From contig JBOFWC010000178.1 in the NCBI GenBank assembly GCA_051653405.1, positions 1-32,348 on the forward strand: DNA of 32,348 nucleotides, given 5' to 3'. Position numbers and translations under genes: made by a program. Positions 1 to 8,640 of this stretch are shown piece by piece. The notes under the pieces are model-generated. The model was not told the DNA's origin. It did not search any database and worked only from the letters and a program-made list of their open reading frames with translations. How positions within the stretch are numbered: the first letter of the stretch is position 1; the number at the start of each line of letters is the position of its first letter. This stretch comes from Proteocatella sp051653405 (GTDB taxonomy: Bacteria; Bacillota; Clostridia; Peptostreptococcales; Filifactoraceae).

Positions 1-2
1 AA

Positions 3-17
3 CCTGAATTATTCATA
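3..17 (+). repeat. Left terminal inverted repeat of the IS
   Basis: CCTGAATTATTCATA matches the reverse complement of 1688-1702 at 14 of 15 positions. IS1380 elements usually begin with CC. Confidence 0.85.
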
Positions 18-66
18 CAATTTTTAATAAAATGATAAAACACTGTATTTTAAAGCATTATATAGG

Positions 67-98
67 CGTAGCCTCTTACACCTATTAGGTGAAACTAC
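67..98 (+). other. Hairpin upstream of the transposase
   Basis: CACCTATTAGGTG forms an inner stem flanked by GTAG and CTAC, followed by an A-rich stretch. Stem-loops near IS ends often block read-through transcription or translation from flanking genes. That role is inferred here. Confidence 0.4.
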
Positions 99-178
99 AA
101 AAAAAATAGAAAAGGACTCAATTTCGTGTTAAAGTTTAAGTGACAAAACCAAAACCAAACATGAGAGGAGCCTTTTCT

Positions 179-1489
179 ATGTATAGTTTACAACAATATT
201 CACTTAATTTCAATAAAAGTCTTTCATATAATTTTCAAGGTGGTAATCTTTCTTCTGATTCTGGTCTTTTAGCAATCAGGTCATTTGTTGAAAAGCTTGG
301 AGTTAAGCCATTACTTGAAAATGTTTTTAAAAATTATTCATATAAAAAACATAGTTTTGATTCTATCGCTGAACAACTTATTTATACTACTATTGCTGGC
401 TATCGCCACGATGATGATTCAGATAGTTTAAGAAATGATCCTGTATTTACAAATATTTTAGGTAAAACAGAATTGGCTTCCCAGCCTACTATCTCTAGGT
501 TTATAAATTCACTTGATAAAAAAGCGATAGCTTCTTTAAATGATTTACTTTTAATTTTATTTGAGAAAGGAAATACATTTGAAACTACTGAAAATATGGT
601 TTTAGATATAGATTCCACAAATTTTAGCACCTTTGGAAAACAAGAAGGTAGTAGCTACAATTATCATTATGCAGCTAAAGGATATCATCCTCTAATGCTA
701 TTTAATGGCCTTAATGGAGACTTAATTAAAGTAGAATTAAGAGAAGGAAATGTATATACTTCCAATAACTCTATTTCATTTTTAGAACCTATTTTTAAAT
801 GGTTAAAGCAAAAATATTCAGACACTACAATCCTTTTAAGAGGGGATAGTGGATTTGCTTCATCAGAAATATATGACCTATGCCACGACTACAATATAGA
901 TATACTGATAAAGCTCAAAGCTAACGCTGTTTTAAAAAAATTATCAAGTCCCACATTAAATTATTTTATGCGAGAATTTGATTCTGACTACTCCAAATAT
1001 CATGTTATATATGATGAATTTAGTTATAAAGCAAGTAGCTACAGTAGACCTATTAGAGTTATTTGTAAAATTGAAAGAAAAGTAGGTGAGCTTCTTCCAA
1101 GAGTTACTTTTATTGCTACAACCCTTAAAAGTGAACCTAAAAATATTGTAAGAGCCTATAACAAAAGAGGTAATATGGAAAATTTTATTAAAGAAGCTAA
1201 ATTAGATTTTTTTATGGATACAGCTTCTCATAAAACCTTTACTGCTAACGCAGTCAAGACTCTTATTAAAGCGTTAGCTTATAGCATTATAAATATTATG
1301 AAAAGAACAGTACTACCTAAAGATATGCAGAAAAGCAGGCTTCTTACTATTAGAGCTAACCTAATAAAAATAGCTTGTCGCTGTGTAAATTCAGGAAGAA
1401 AAACAATTTTCAAGTTATGCAAGAGTAGCCCTTATAAGAAGATTTTCGATAATATAATTCAAAATATAGACTCTATACGGTTTCAATAG
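179..1489 (+). CDS. IS1380-family DDE transposase
   Basis: Transposase of about 436 residues. The start chosen is the ATG at 179, which follows GAGAGGAG by a normal spacing. An in-frame upstream start at 140 lacks a ribosome binding site. The catalytic acidic residues of the DDE (RNase H-like) fold appear in the usual IS1380 contexts: the Asp in LDIDSTNF, the Asp in LLRGDSGFAS, and the Glu in RGNMENFIKEAKLDF. The N-terminus (YSLNFNKSLSYNFQGGNLSSDSGLLAIRSF, given here as broken pieces YSLNFNKS and GGNLSSDSGLL) is also characteristic. The frame is open over the usual family length, so the element looks intact and possibly active. Only one copy is visible, so copy number in the genome cannot be judged. 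Confidence 0.92.
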   Translation: MYSLQQYSLNFNKSLSYNFQGGNLSSDSGLLAIRSFVEKLGVKPLLENVFKNYSYKKHSFDSIAEQLIYTTIAGYRHDDDSDSLRNDPVFTNILGKTELASQPTISRFINSLDKKAIASLNDLLLILFEKGNTFETTENMVLDIDSTNFSTFGKQEGSSYNYHYAAKGYHPLMLFNGLNGDLIKVELREGNVYTSNNSISFLEPIFKWLKQKYSDTTILLRGDSGFASSEIYDLCHDYNIDILIKLKANAVLKKLSSPTLNYFMREFDSDYSKYHVIYDEFSYKASSYSRPIRVICKIERKVGELLPRVTFIATTLKSEPKNIVRAYNKRGNMENFIKEAKLDFFMDTASHKTFTANAVKTLIKALAYSIINIMKRTVLPKDMQKSRLLTIRANLIKIACRCVNSGRKTIFKLCKSSPYKKIFDNIIQNIDSIRFQ

Positions 1490-1687
1490 TTTAAAATCAA
1501 AAATTTAAAATTAGAATTTTCAACCAAGGGATAAGTCTATCTATTTTTAAGAACAAAACTGTTTTAATTTATTTTTAAACAGAGAAACCTAGTTATTAAT
1601 TGAAATTGATATAATCGAAAAGCTAAAAGTAAGATTTCCGATTACAAAATGTGTTGATTTGTAAATTTAAAGCCTGATTTATGTTCT

Positions 1688-1702
1688 TATGAATAATTCG
1701 GG
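1688..1702 (-). repeat. Right terminal inverted repeat of the IS
   Basis: On the minus strand this reads CCCGAATTATTCATA, which pairs with the left end at 3-17. Confidence 0.85.
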
Positions 1703-1736
1703 ATTAATGTTATCTTTTTTAACTTATATTGAGGTA

Positions 1737-3584
1737 TTATTTAGATAAATTTTCAACTAATTCAGATTCCCCATTTTCTAAATCTGTATATAAGTGATCT
1801 AAAGAAGCTTTCTCAATGCTCTTAAACGCTTCACTTTCAGAATTAACATCACTATATGTTTGAGGTGCTCCATTTAGAGGTTTTCTTTCAGTTAATTGAT
1901 TTATAATATATATAGTTTCTACTCTAGTAACATATTGATTTGGTCTAAATGTTCCATCCTCGAAACCTTTTAAAATATCATTATTTGATGCTTTTCTTAT
2001 TGCAGAATTAGCCCAATGATTGTTTATATCAAAATACACATCTTGTCCTTCTTCTAATTTAACTCCTTTAGACTCCATGTAATCAACAATAACTTGTGCT
2101 AATTCAGCTCTTGTTATATTGCTATCTGGTCTAAAAGTACCATCTTTATACCCTAATGAAAGTACATCATTTTTTGCAAGTGATAATATTGGATCTTTTG
2201 CCCAGTGATTTTCTTTCAGGTCTAAAAATTTATTATTTAAATTAGATTCAATTTTAACTCCCATAATTCTTGAAAAAATTGTTGACACCTCTGCTCTAGT
2301 AATGTATTTACCTGGTCTAAAAGTTTTATCCGGATAACCTACAACATAGGCTTTGTCTGATAGAAAACCCGCTTGAGCTACTAGCTCATCTTCTATTTCT
2401 ACAATTTCTTCTTTAAATGTAGATTCTGACTTTATCTCTGTATCCGAGCTTGAGCTTGAGCTTGAGCTTGAACTTGATCCTGAGCTTGGATTTAGTGGCA
2501 CTGGCAAATCTGACAATTCTACTACTGGCGGCTCTGATACTGTCGGTGGCTCTATTACCAGCGGTGGCTCTATTACCAGCGGTGGCTCTATTACCAGCGG
2601 TGGCTCTATTACCAGCGGTGGCTCTGATACTGTTGGTATTTGAGGTATTTCCTTATATTTATAACTTACAGTCATATAAGCCAAATTAAATGGTGCATAT
2701 TTACCGTCTAATAATTCTGTTTGAATCATGTTATACCAATTATTTTGAACTAAATCCAACTCCCTAACTTCTAACATCCCACGTGTAGAGGAATAATAAG
2801 ACATTGTTATATATGCACCTTCAAAACTAAAACCTTTATATTGAGGAATACTTTTTAAATATAGTGTATCCCCTAGTATACATTTTTGTTTTGAAGAATT
2901 TACATCCAAATAATCTGGTGCCTTTACCATACCACTTCCAGATGAATTATAAAACCAAGCATAGCCTTGTATATCTATTTCAGGAATAACTCCAGTGTAA
3001 TAAGATATTCTAAGGTCATTTTCTGGAATTATAATTCTTAATGGTTGACTTGGGTCTGTAATAGACAAGTACATTGTCCCATTATCATCTGTACCTATAT
3101 TATATGAATCGCTTGAACTTAAAACATTTTCTGGGTTCAATCCATAAACTTTTACTTCACATTCATATAATATCTGCCCATATGGAATATACGCTTGTAA
3201 ATCATACTCCGAACCAACTGTTGCTTTTACAATCTCCTCCTCCCAATAATCTGCCCCATGAATTGAATTTTGTCTATACTCCAAAAAATCAAACTCAATA
3301 TTAACATTCTTGTTTACTGCTACAGTTTCTGGTGCTACAGCTTCTGGTGCTACAGCTTCTGGTGCTACAACTTCTGGTGCTACAACTTCTGGTGCTACAA
3401 CTTCTGGTGCTACAACTTCTGGTGCTACAACTTCTGGTGCTACAACTTCTGATGCTACAACTTCTGATGCTACTGCTCCTGGTGGTATTGTTTCTTCTGC
3501 TGCATAAACACTAGTACCTGTCGAACAGATTGTAATCGTTGCAGCTAAAAGCAATGACATTTGCTTTTTTCTTGTTTTTTTCAT
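1737..3584 (-). CDS. SLH-domain surface protein with Pro/Val- and Ser-rich linkers
   Basis: Exported protein of about 615 residues. The ATG at 3584 follows TAAGGAGGAATATT, and an upstream in-frame TTG at 3704 lies in the leader and is rejected. Order: a signal peptide (MKKTRKK, then a hydrophobic core ending SVYAAEE); about ten VVAPE-type pentapeptides; a region of about 250 residues rich in Tyr, Ser and Asp that I do not recognise; four PPLVIE hexapeptides; a Ser-rich run; and three C-terminal SLH motifs (YVVGYPDKTFRPGKYITRAE, LGYKDGTFRPDSNITRAE, LKGFEDGTFRPNQYVTRVE). SLH domains normally bind pyruvylated secondary wall polymer, so the protein should sit on the wall with its middle region displayed. 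It is monocistronic, with its own promoter and leader. What the middle domain binds is unknown. Confidence 0.85.
   Translation of the reverse strand: MKKTRKKQMSLLLAATITICSTGTSVYAAEETIPPGAVASEVVASEVVAPEVVAPEVVAPEVVAPEVVAPEVVAPEAVAPEAVAPETVAVNKNVNIEFDFLEYRQNSIHGADYWEEEIVKATVGSEYDLQAYIPYGQILYECEVKVYGLNPENVLSSSDSYNIGTDDNGTMYLSITDPSQPLRIIIPENDLRISYYTGVIPEIDIQGYAWFYNSSGSGMVKAPDYLDVNSSKQKCILGDTLYLKSIPQYKGFSFEGAYITMSYYSSTRGMLEVRELDLVQNNWYNMIQTELLDGKYAPFNLAYMTVSYKYKEIPQIPTVSEPPLVIEPPLVIEPPLVIEPPLVIEPPTVSEPPVVELSDLPVPLNPSSGSSSSSSSSSSSDTEIKSESTFKEEIVEIEDELVAQAGFLSDKAYVVGYPDKTFRPGKYITRAEVSTIFSRIMGVKIESNLNNKFLDLKENHWAKDPILSLAKNDVLSLGYKDGTFRPDSNITRAELAQVIVDYMESKGVKLEEGQDVYFDINNHWANSAIRKASNNDILKGFEDGTFRPNQYVTRVETIYIINQLTERKPLNGAPQTYSDVNSESEAFKSIEKASLDHLYTDLENGESELVENLSK
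2545..2616. repeat. 18-bp tandem repeat, 4 identical units, coding for PPLVIE
   Basis: The unit GGTGGCTCTATTACCAGC is repeated four times exactly. It is flanked on both sides by diverged copies carrying GGCTCTGATACTGT, so the array probably expanded recently between them. It encodes a proline-rich spacer ahead of the Ser-rich and SLH regions. Confidence 0.9.
3319..3483. repeat. 15-bp tandem repeat, 11 units, coding for VVAPE-like pentapeptides
   Basis: The plus-strand unit is GCTACAACTTCTGGT. Eleven units in register run from 3319 to 3483, and five consecutive central units (3364-3438) are identical. The unit is a multiple of three, so gain or loss of copies would keep the SLH gene in frame and only change linker length. 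Confidence 0.9.
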
Positions 3585-3617
3585 AATATTCCTCCTTATG
3601 AAGATGTGATGGAATAC

Positions 3618-3668
3618 AAAAAAGCTCCACAAAAAGACTGCATACATAATGCATCTTTCTATGGAGCT
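3618..3668 (-). terminator. Terminator-like hairpin in the leader of the SLH gene
   Basis: On the minus strand AGCTCCATAGAAAGATGCAT pairs with a downstream arm ending TGGAGCT (two mismatches and one bulge), directly followed by TTTTTT. It lies between the promoter and the ribosome binding site of the SLH gene, so it would stop transcription before the gene unless prevented. No known riboswitch or RAT consensus was recognised upstream. Confidence 0.65.
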
Positions 3669-3803
3669 ATCAAAGCTTGAACAATTAAAAACTGTTATCT
3701 TCAACTGCAGACCACTATAATTTAAAAAATTAAGTACAAATATATTTTTTCAGAAAACACTCTGTTTTTCTAAAACTTGATATATTATTTCTATTTATAC
3801 TAT

Positions 3804-3832
3804 ATATTATCATAAATTTACAAATGTGTCAA
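3804..3832 (-). promoter_or_regulatory. Sigma-A-type promoter for the SLH gene
   Basis: The -35 box TTGACA (3827-3832) and the -10 box TAATAT (3804-3809) are separated by exactly 17 bases. The predicted start near 3797 gives a leader of about 210 nt with two hairpins, one at about 3748-3772 and the terminator-like one at 3618-3668. Confidence 0.75.
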
Positions 3833-3851
3833 TTCTGAAAATTCTTTTTTT

Positions 3852-4259
3852 TTACTTCTTTAGCCAAATTTCATACAAATCTCGTTTCCTATATATAAAT
3901 ATTCCTAAAGCAACCGGAAATATTAGTGGAATAATACTAAATTTTTCACCTTGAACAATTAGGTTGTATAATATAGATAGTATCTCTATAGCATAAAACG
4001 CAATCACGCCTATTTTCATTCTTCTTAATATCATTATGATACATATTATGTGTATTAATGCTAGTACAATTCCTGTATATAAAATTTTTTCATATTCTAC
4101 ACTTGTAAGTAATACATCATTTCTTATGATATCTATAGTACTCGATTCCATTACTAGTCCTAAAACTAAAATAACTATTCCCAGTATGTTCATTATTATA
4201 TAAATTATTGATACAATTTTTATTCCTAAGCCAACTCCATCATTTTTTTGAGTTTCCAT
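3852..4259 (-). CDS. Small four-helix membrane protein, function unknown
   Basis: 135 residues starting at an ATG preceded by ATAGGAGCG. Hydrophobic segments near residues 13-38, 60-80, 83-105 and 108-125 suggest four membrane helices with short loops and a charged C-terminus (YRKRDLYEIWLKK). I do not recognise a family. It starts 33 bp after mprF on the same strand with no terminator between, so the two are probably co-transcribed and it may act in the same envelope process. This link rests on position alone. Confidence 0.6.
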   Translation of the reverse strand: METQKNDGVGLGIKIVSIIYIIMNILGIVILVLGLVMESSTIDIIRNDVLLTSVEYEKILYTGIVLALIHIICIIMILRRMKIGVIAFYAIEILSILYNLIVQGEKFSIIPLIFPVALGIFIYRKRDLYEIWLKK

Positions 4260-4292
4260 AAAGCACGCTCCTATATATTAAGATTTATTTTA

Positions 4293-6857
4293 TTATTTTT
4301 CCGATTCAGATATAAGCATCGCAGTCTCAAGCCATATCTTAGGTAGGGATACTAAGTTATCATAACAAAGATATTTAGGCTCCCACTCTGGCTTAAACTT
4401 TTCTTTATATGCTCTAAGTCCAACAAATCCATATATACTCTTCCCATATTTATATAATATATATGCTAATTTTTCTTCTCCTCTTGAGAATTTATTAAAT
4501 CCTACATTTGAAAGCGGTGCCATTCCAATAATAAACCTTTCATAGTTATTCTCTTTGGCCCAATTAATCATCCCTATAAACATTGCATCCATAGTTCCAC
4601 TTGGGCTATTTTTCTTATATCTCATCATATCAATTGATATATTTTTGTTTTCATCATAATATGGTCTTAATGACATAAATGCCACTATTTTATTTTCTTT
4701 ATCTCTTAATACATATACGCTAGCTCTTTGAATATACTCTTTACTAAAAAATCCGATTGAAAACCCTTTTTCTTTTCTTCCGGCAAGCCATTCTTCAGAT
4801 ACAGTCTTAAGATCAATAAGGACTTTATAATCAAACGGAGGTTCTAAAATCTCAAGTTTATAGCCTCCCTCTTCAAACAAATTCATGGCCTTGTTATAAT
4901 TTCGCCTCATATTGCTTGACATTTTAAATTCATCTAAATTTATAACGCCTTCTTCCCCAAGTTTAAAAAATGAATAGCCGTTGTCATGATAAATCGATAG
5001 AAACTTTTCATCAACTTCATAAAATACAACTCCATATCCATATTTTTCAAAATAATTTTGTATTTCTGATATTGCTTCAGAAAAATCTTTTTCTTCTCCT
5101 ATAGGGTCTCCAAGTACTACTATTCTATTGAAAGTCTTTGCATAACTAAATAAAACTGTTTTCTTGCTATTCCAAAATATATTTTTATCTCCTGTAAATA
5201 TCAAATGCGTAAAAGCATTTCCATTATATTTCTTCAAAAATAATTTAATTTCTTCAAAATCGCTTTCATCTGGTTTTTCTGAAATACTAAACTTAGGTCT
5301 GAATTTAATATATAAAAATATAATTCCCCATATCATTATGAACGCTGGCAAACTTTGGCTAAAATATTCACTAGGATTATTAATAAAATATATTATATTT
5401 TCACTAATACTAGCCATAACCATTCCTTTTGATTTTAATATGATTTGATAAATAAATAAAGATATAAAAGTAAATATCAAAAATCCAATTATATTTATGG
5501 CTTTGTAAGGATATGTTTCTCTATCAAACGCATCTTTTGAAATTATAAGTAAAGTTGCCACAAGTGTTAATATTAATGCATAAAACATATTTAACTGTAA
5601 AATTGTTATTGAAATTGCTCCCAAAAACAATAAAAATACAACCCATTTATATGCATATTTAACTCCATTTTTTATATCACTTGCAATTATAATTAATATT
5701 ATACCTAAAACCATTTCTATAGATAATGAAAGATTTTCAAATACTCCCGAAAAGAACTTTTGTATAATGCTTATCTGTGAAATTTCAGGTTGGATTGAAT
5801 GCATAAGCAGAATTATACCCGAAAGCATTATCAATATATACAGGGTAAATTTACTTATATATGAAAAAGTTCTTAAAGTATTATAAGTTTCTTCAAATGT
5901 TGATTTTATTTTACCACGGAATTTACTACTAAGATATATTACACTTAATGTTGCTCCAAAAAACCATGGAATTATATAATACATAACCCTAAAAAGTATA
6001 AGAATAGAAAATGCATCATTTGAAGAAATTCCAATTTCTTTAAGCCCCAATACAACTAAAAAGTCAAATGATCCTATTCCGCCTGGTGTTAAACTCAATA
6101 TAGCCGCCACAAGCGAAACCGAAAAAATCCCTAACACATCTGTTATTTTTATTTGACTATTAAAAATCATTGTTATTCCACAAAACAATAAACCTGCTAA
6201 TAACCATTCAAGTACAGAAATCATAATCATTTTAAATTTAAAATTGAAATTGAAATCTAAATTAAAGTTGAATTTAGGTTCATTTTTCTTAGAAAATTTA
6301 AATTTATCAAAAAACAAGTAAAATAGTAAAAATATTATAAAACCAATAGCTGCAAATCTAAGCGCAGAATAATGATTAAAAATAATATCTAAATTTATAA
6401 TATCAGTAAGTCCTAAAATCATAAAAATAGAAAGTCCTATCATGGTTGAAGGCACTAGTATTAAATTATACTGAACTATATCTTCATTTTTAAAATTTTG
6501 ATCTTTTAAAAACAAACTCCTAAGTCCTGCTCCTATAATTCCTCCCATACCCATTACATTGTTAAAAGTAGCTGAAATCAATGAAATCTCCATTATTTTT
6601 GAAGTTTTCATATTATATCCAAGCTTCCTTACTATAGCGATATCATAAAGTGTTATTGATAAAATAGCTATTATAGAAAATAAAAACAACCCTATTAGTA
6701 AAGTCGGCGAAATACTGCTTATCGTATGTTCTATTTTCCCAATATCAATTTCAGTTAAAATACTTTTTCCTTCAATAAATACAACAATCATAACTATAAG
6801 AGGTATTATAAACCGAGTCAAAATATTTTTTATTTTATCTACTTTATTAAAGTTCAT
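4293..6857 (-). CDS. mprF: MprF-type phosphatidylglycerol aminoacyltransferase/flippase
   Basis: About 854 residues, the usual length for the family. The ATG at 6857 is chosen because GGAGG lies five bases upstream; the longer frame starts inside that site. The N-terminal two thirds is a multi-helix membrane region (first about 330 residues as the flippase domain, including the conserved LTPGGIGSFDF stretch). The C-terminal 320 residues form the cytosolic DUF2156 aminoacyl-transferase domain, with RRNYNKA, IDMMRYKKNSPSGTMDAMF and GMAPLSNVG. MprF proteins move an amino acid (Lys, Ala or Arg) from tRNA to phosphatidylglycerol and flip the product outward, lowering membrane negative charge and giving resistance to cationic peptides. 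The amino acid used here cannot be read from sequence. An odd FNF/FKF-rich loop (codons around 6230-6275) comes from a short A/T-rich hexamer-like tract. It is followed by a small membrane protein gene. Confidence 0.9.
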   Translation of the reverse strand: MNFNKVDKIKNILTRFIIPLIVMIVVFIEGKSILTEIDIGKIEHTISSISPTLLIGLFLFSIIAILSITLYDIAIVRKLGYNMKTSKIMEISLISATFNNVMGMGGIIGAGLRSLFLKDQNFKNEDIVQYNLILVPSTMIGLSIFMILGLTDIINLDIIFNHYSALRFAAIGFIIFLLFYLFFDKFKFSKKNEPKFNFNLDFNFNFKFKMIMISVLEWLLAGLLFCGITMIFNSQIKITDVLGIFSVSLVAAILSLTPGGIGSFDFLVVLGLKEIGISSNDAFSILILFRVMYYIIPWFFGATLSVIYLSSKFRGKIKSTFEETYNTLRTFSYISKFTLYILIMLSGIILLMHSIQPEISQISIIQKFFSGVFENLSLSIEMVLGIILIIIASDIKNGVKYAYKWVVFLLFLGAISITILQLNMFYALILTLVATLLIISKDAFDRETYPYKAINIIGFLIFTFISLFIYQIILKSKGMVMASISENIIYFINNPSEYFSQSLPAFIMIWGIIFLYIKFRPKFSISEKPDESDFEEIKLFLKKYNGNAFTHLIFTGDKNIFWNSKKTVLFSYAKTFNRIVVLGDPIGEEKDFSEAISEIQNYFEKYGYGVVFYEVDEKFLSIYHDNGYSFFKLGEEGVINLDEFKMSSNMRRNYNKAMNLFEEGGYKLEILEPPFDYKVLIDLKTVSEEWLAGRKEKGFSIGFFSKEYIQRASVYVLRDKENKIVAFMSLRPYYDENKNISIDMMRYKKNSPSGTMDAMFIGMINWAKENNYERFIIGMAPLSNVGFNKFSRGEEKLAYILYKYGKSIYGFVGLRAYKEKFKPEWEPKYLCYDNLVSLPKIWLETAMLISESEK

Positions 6858-6921
6858 CTCATCCTCCAATATACAATAATTTATTTAACTTATTCCCTAA
6901 CAATCTATAATTCTAACACAA

Positions 6922-6973
6922 AAATGTACCACATAATGTAAAATTTTTGTAGTTTTACATTTGTGGTACATTT
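6922..6973 (-). terminator. Terminator after ptsG
   Basis: A long inverted repeat with arms AATGTACCACATAATGTAAAA and a near-perfect complement, separated by a short loop. On the minus strand it is followed by TTTTTG. It separates the PTS operon from mprF. A T-rich tail is also present on the plus strand. Confidence 0.7.
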
Positions 6974-6994
6974 ATTTAGTTTATTATTAAAATT

Positions 6995-8623
6995 TTAAAG
7001 TGTATCTAAATAGTCTTCAAGCTCACTCTTGATAACAGATACTCTTGGTCCGTAAACAACTTGAACGCCTTCGCCACTCTTTATAACTCCAGCTGCTCCA
7101 CTTTGCTTAAGCATAGCATCATTTACTTTTTCTGAATCATAAACAGTTATTCTAAGTCTTGTTGCGCAACAATCAAGATTTTTTATATTAGCTTGTCCAC
7201 CTAGACCTTCTACTATAAGTTTTGATACAGTGTTTGCATCATTATTTGCCGCTGCTGCTTTTTCTTCTTTTGCTTTATTTACATCAGCTCTTGTGTAAAG
7301 TTTACTTTCCTGATCATCATCTTCTCTTCCTGGAGTCATGAAGTTGAACTTAGTTATAAGGAATTTGAACATAAAGAAGTAAATTACAAAGTATGCTATT
7401 CCCACAGGAATTGCCATCATCCAATTTGTTTTTGCCTGACCTTGAAGTACTCCAAACAGAACAAAGTCTATAAGTCCTCCAGAGAAAGTCATACCTATTG
7501 TTATATCAAGCATATGCATAAGCATAAATGAAATTCCTGCAAATATCGCATGTACTACATAAAGAATTGGTGCTACAAAAAGGAATGTAAACTCTATTGG
7601 CTCAGTTATTCCTGTAAGGAATGCTGTAAGTGCTGCTGAGAATATTAAACCTCCAACAACTTTCTTCTTATTATCTTTAGCACAAGAATACATTGCAAGT
7701 GCTGCTCCTGGAAGACCAAACATCATGAATGGGAATTTTCCTGTCATAAATCTAGCCGCATCAACTGAGAATCTAGTTGTTTCTGGAGAAGCAAGCTGAG
7801 CAAAGAATATATTTTGAGCTCCTTCAACTAAAGCTCCATCTATCATCATGCTTCCACCAAGACCTGTCTGCCAGAATGGTAGATAAAATACGTGATGTAA
7901 CCCAAAAGGTATTAATGATCTTTCAATAAGTCCATATATAAATGTTCCTGCATATCCAGAGTTTGTAACTAGTCCACCTAATGCATATATTCCATTTTGA
8001 ACATGTGGCCATACAAAATACATAGCTATACCTACAACCATGTAAACTAGAGTAGATATAATTGGTATAAATCTAGTTCCTCCAAAGAATGAAAGTGCTG
8101 TAGGTAATTTAATTTTATAGAAACGGTTATGAAGATAAGCTACTCCAAGACCTACTATTATACCACCAAAAACTCCCATTTGTAGAGACATTATTCCAGT
8201 TGTAGTAGCTATTGTTCCACCCATTACATTTGGTGCAATCGATCCATCTGCTAGAATTATTCCGTTGAATTTAAGCATTATATTTATTGATGTGTGCATT
8301 ACAAAATATGCTATTGCTGCTGATAGTGTTGCAACTTCTTTTTCTTTTTCTGCCATTCCAAGGGCAACACCCATTGCAAATATTATAGGTAGGTTACCAA
8401 ATATAGTATCCCCTACTCCGCTCATAACCTGTAGTATATAGTTTAGTATAGTCCCTTTTCCAAGTATTGCTTCTAATCCATATGCCGCTATAGTTGTTTC
8501 GTTACTAAATGATGCTCCAATTCCAAGCAAAACTCCCGCTACAGGAAGAAGTGCTATAGGAAACATAAATGATCTTCCTACTCTTTGTAGTACTCCAAAT
8601 ACTGCGTTATTTTTCTTAGCCAT
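6995..8623 (-). CDS. ptsG: PTS glucose/maltose-type transporter subunit EIICB
   Basis: 542-residue membrane protein that imports and phosphorylates a sugar. The EIIC part (residues about 1-425) shows the glucose-superfamily signatures FAMGVALGMAEKEKE and GITEPIEFTFLFVAP (sugar-binding and transport region). After a charged Ala/Glu/Lys linker, a C-terminal EIIB domain carries the phosphorylated cysteine in LDCCATRLRITV, so the domain order is C-B. There is no fused EIIA; that function comes from the adjacent crr. The gene is the third of glcT-crr-ptsG. The GlcT-type RNA target upstream supports glucose as substrate, but maltose- and N-acetylglucosamine-type permeases share the same fold, so the substrate is not settled. 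Confidence 0.85.
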   Translation of the reverse strand: MAKKNNAVFGVLQRVGRSFMFPIALLPVAGVLLGIGASFSNETTIAAYGLEAILGKGTILNYILQVMSGVGDTIFGNLPIIFAMGVALGMAEKEKEVATLSAAIAYFVMHTSINIMLKFNGIILADGSIAPNVMGGTIATTTGIMSLQMGVFGGIIVGLGVAYLHNRFYKIKLPTALSFFGGTRFIPIISTLVYMVVGIAMYFVWPHVQNGIYALGGLVTNSGYAGTFIYGLIERSLIPFGLHHVFYLPFWQTGLGGSMMIDGALVEGAQNIFFAQLASPETTRFSVDAARFMTGKFPFMMFGLPGAALAMYSCAKDNKKKVVGGLIFSAALTAFLTGITEPIEFTFLFVAPILYVVHAIFAGISFMLMHMLDITIGMTFSGGLIDFVLFGVLQGQAKTNWMMAIPVGIAYFVIYFFMFKFLITKFNFMTPGREDDDQESKLYTRADVNKAKEEKAAAANNDANTVSKLIVEGLGGQANIKNLDCCATRLRITVYDSEKVNDAMLKQSGAAGVIKSGEGVQVVYGPRVSVIKSELEDYLDTL

Positions 8624-8640
8624 ATTCTTAAATCTCCCAA

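Larger units (their letters stand above)
3..1702 (+). mobile_element. IS1380-family insertion sequence, complete
   Basis: The ends are 15-bp inverted repeats: CCTGAATTATTCATA at 3-17, and its inverted copy at 1688-1702 with a single mismatch (T to C at the third base). They enclose one transposase gene, and the total length is about 1.70 kb, which is typical of IS1380 elements. The base pairs outside the right end are ATTAA. Only AA is visible outside the left end because the window begins there. This fits a 5-bp target duplication but does not prove it. A hairpin at about 67-98 sits upstream of the transposase and may insulate it from outside transcription. The element lies 34 bp past the stop codon of the SLH gene and probably displaced whatever followed it. 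Confidence 0.9.

Noticed and set aside
3319..3483. Tandem array considered as a CRISPR
   Set aside because: Units are directly adjacent without spacers, and the repeat lies inside a coding frame.
3270..3514. Several plus-strand frames across the VVAPE repeat
   Set aside because: They are mirror products of the 15-bp coding repeat of the SLH gene and have no start signals.
3585..3704. 40-residue N-terminal extension of the SLH protein
   Set aside because: It starts with a TTG without a ribosome binding site and runs through the leader hairpin. The ATG at 3584 has AGGAGG and begins a normal signal peptide.
3585..3800. Cyclic-di-GMP riboswitch in the SLH leader
   Set aside because: I looked for the GCAAACC and GACGCAAAGCC-type core because HD-GYP genes are nearby; no match is visible here or in the CHASE2 leader.
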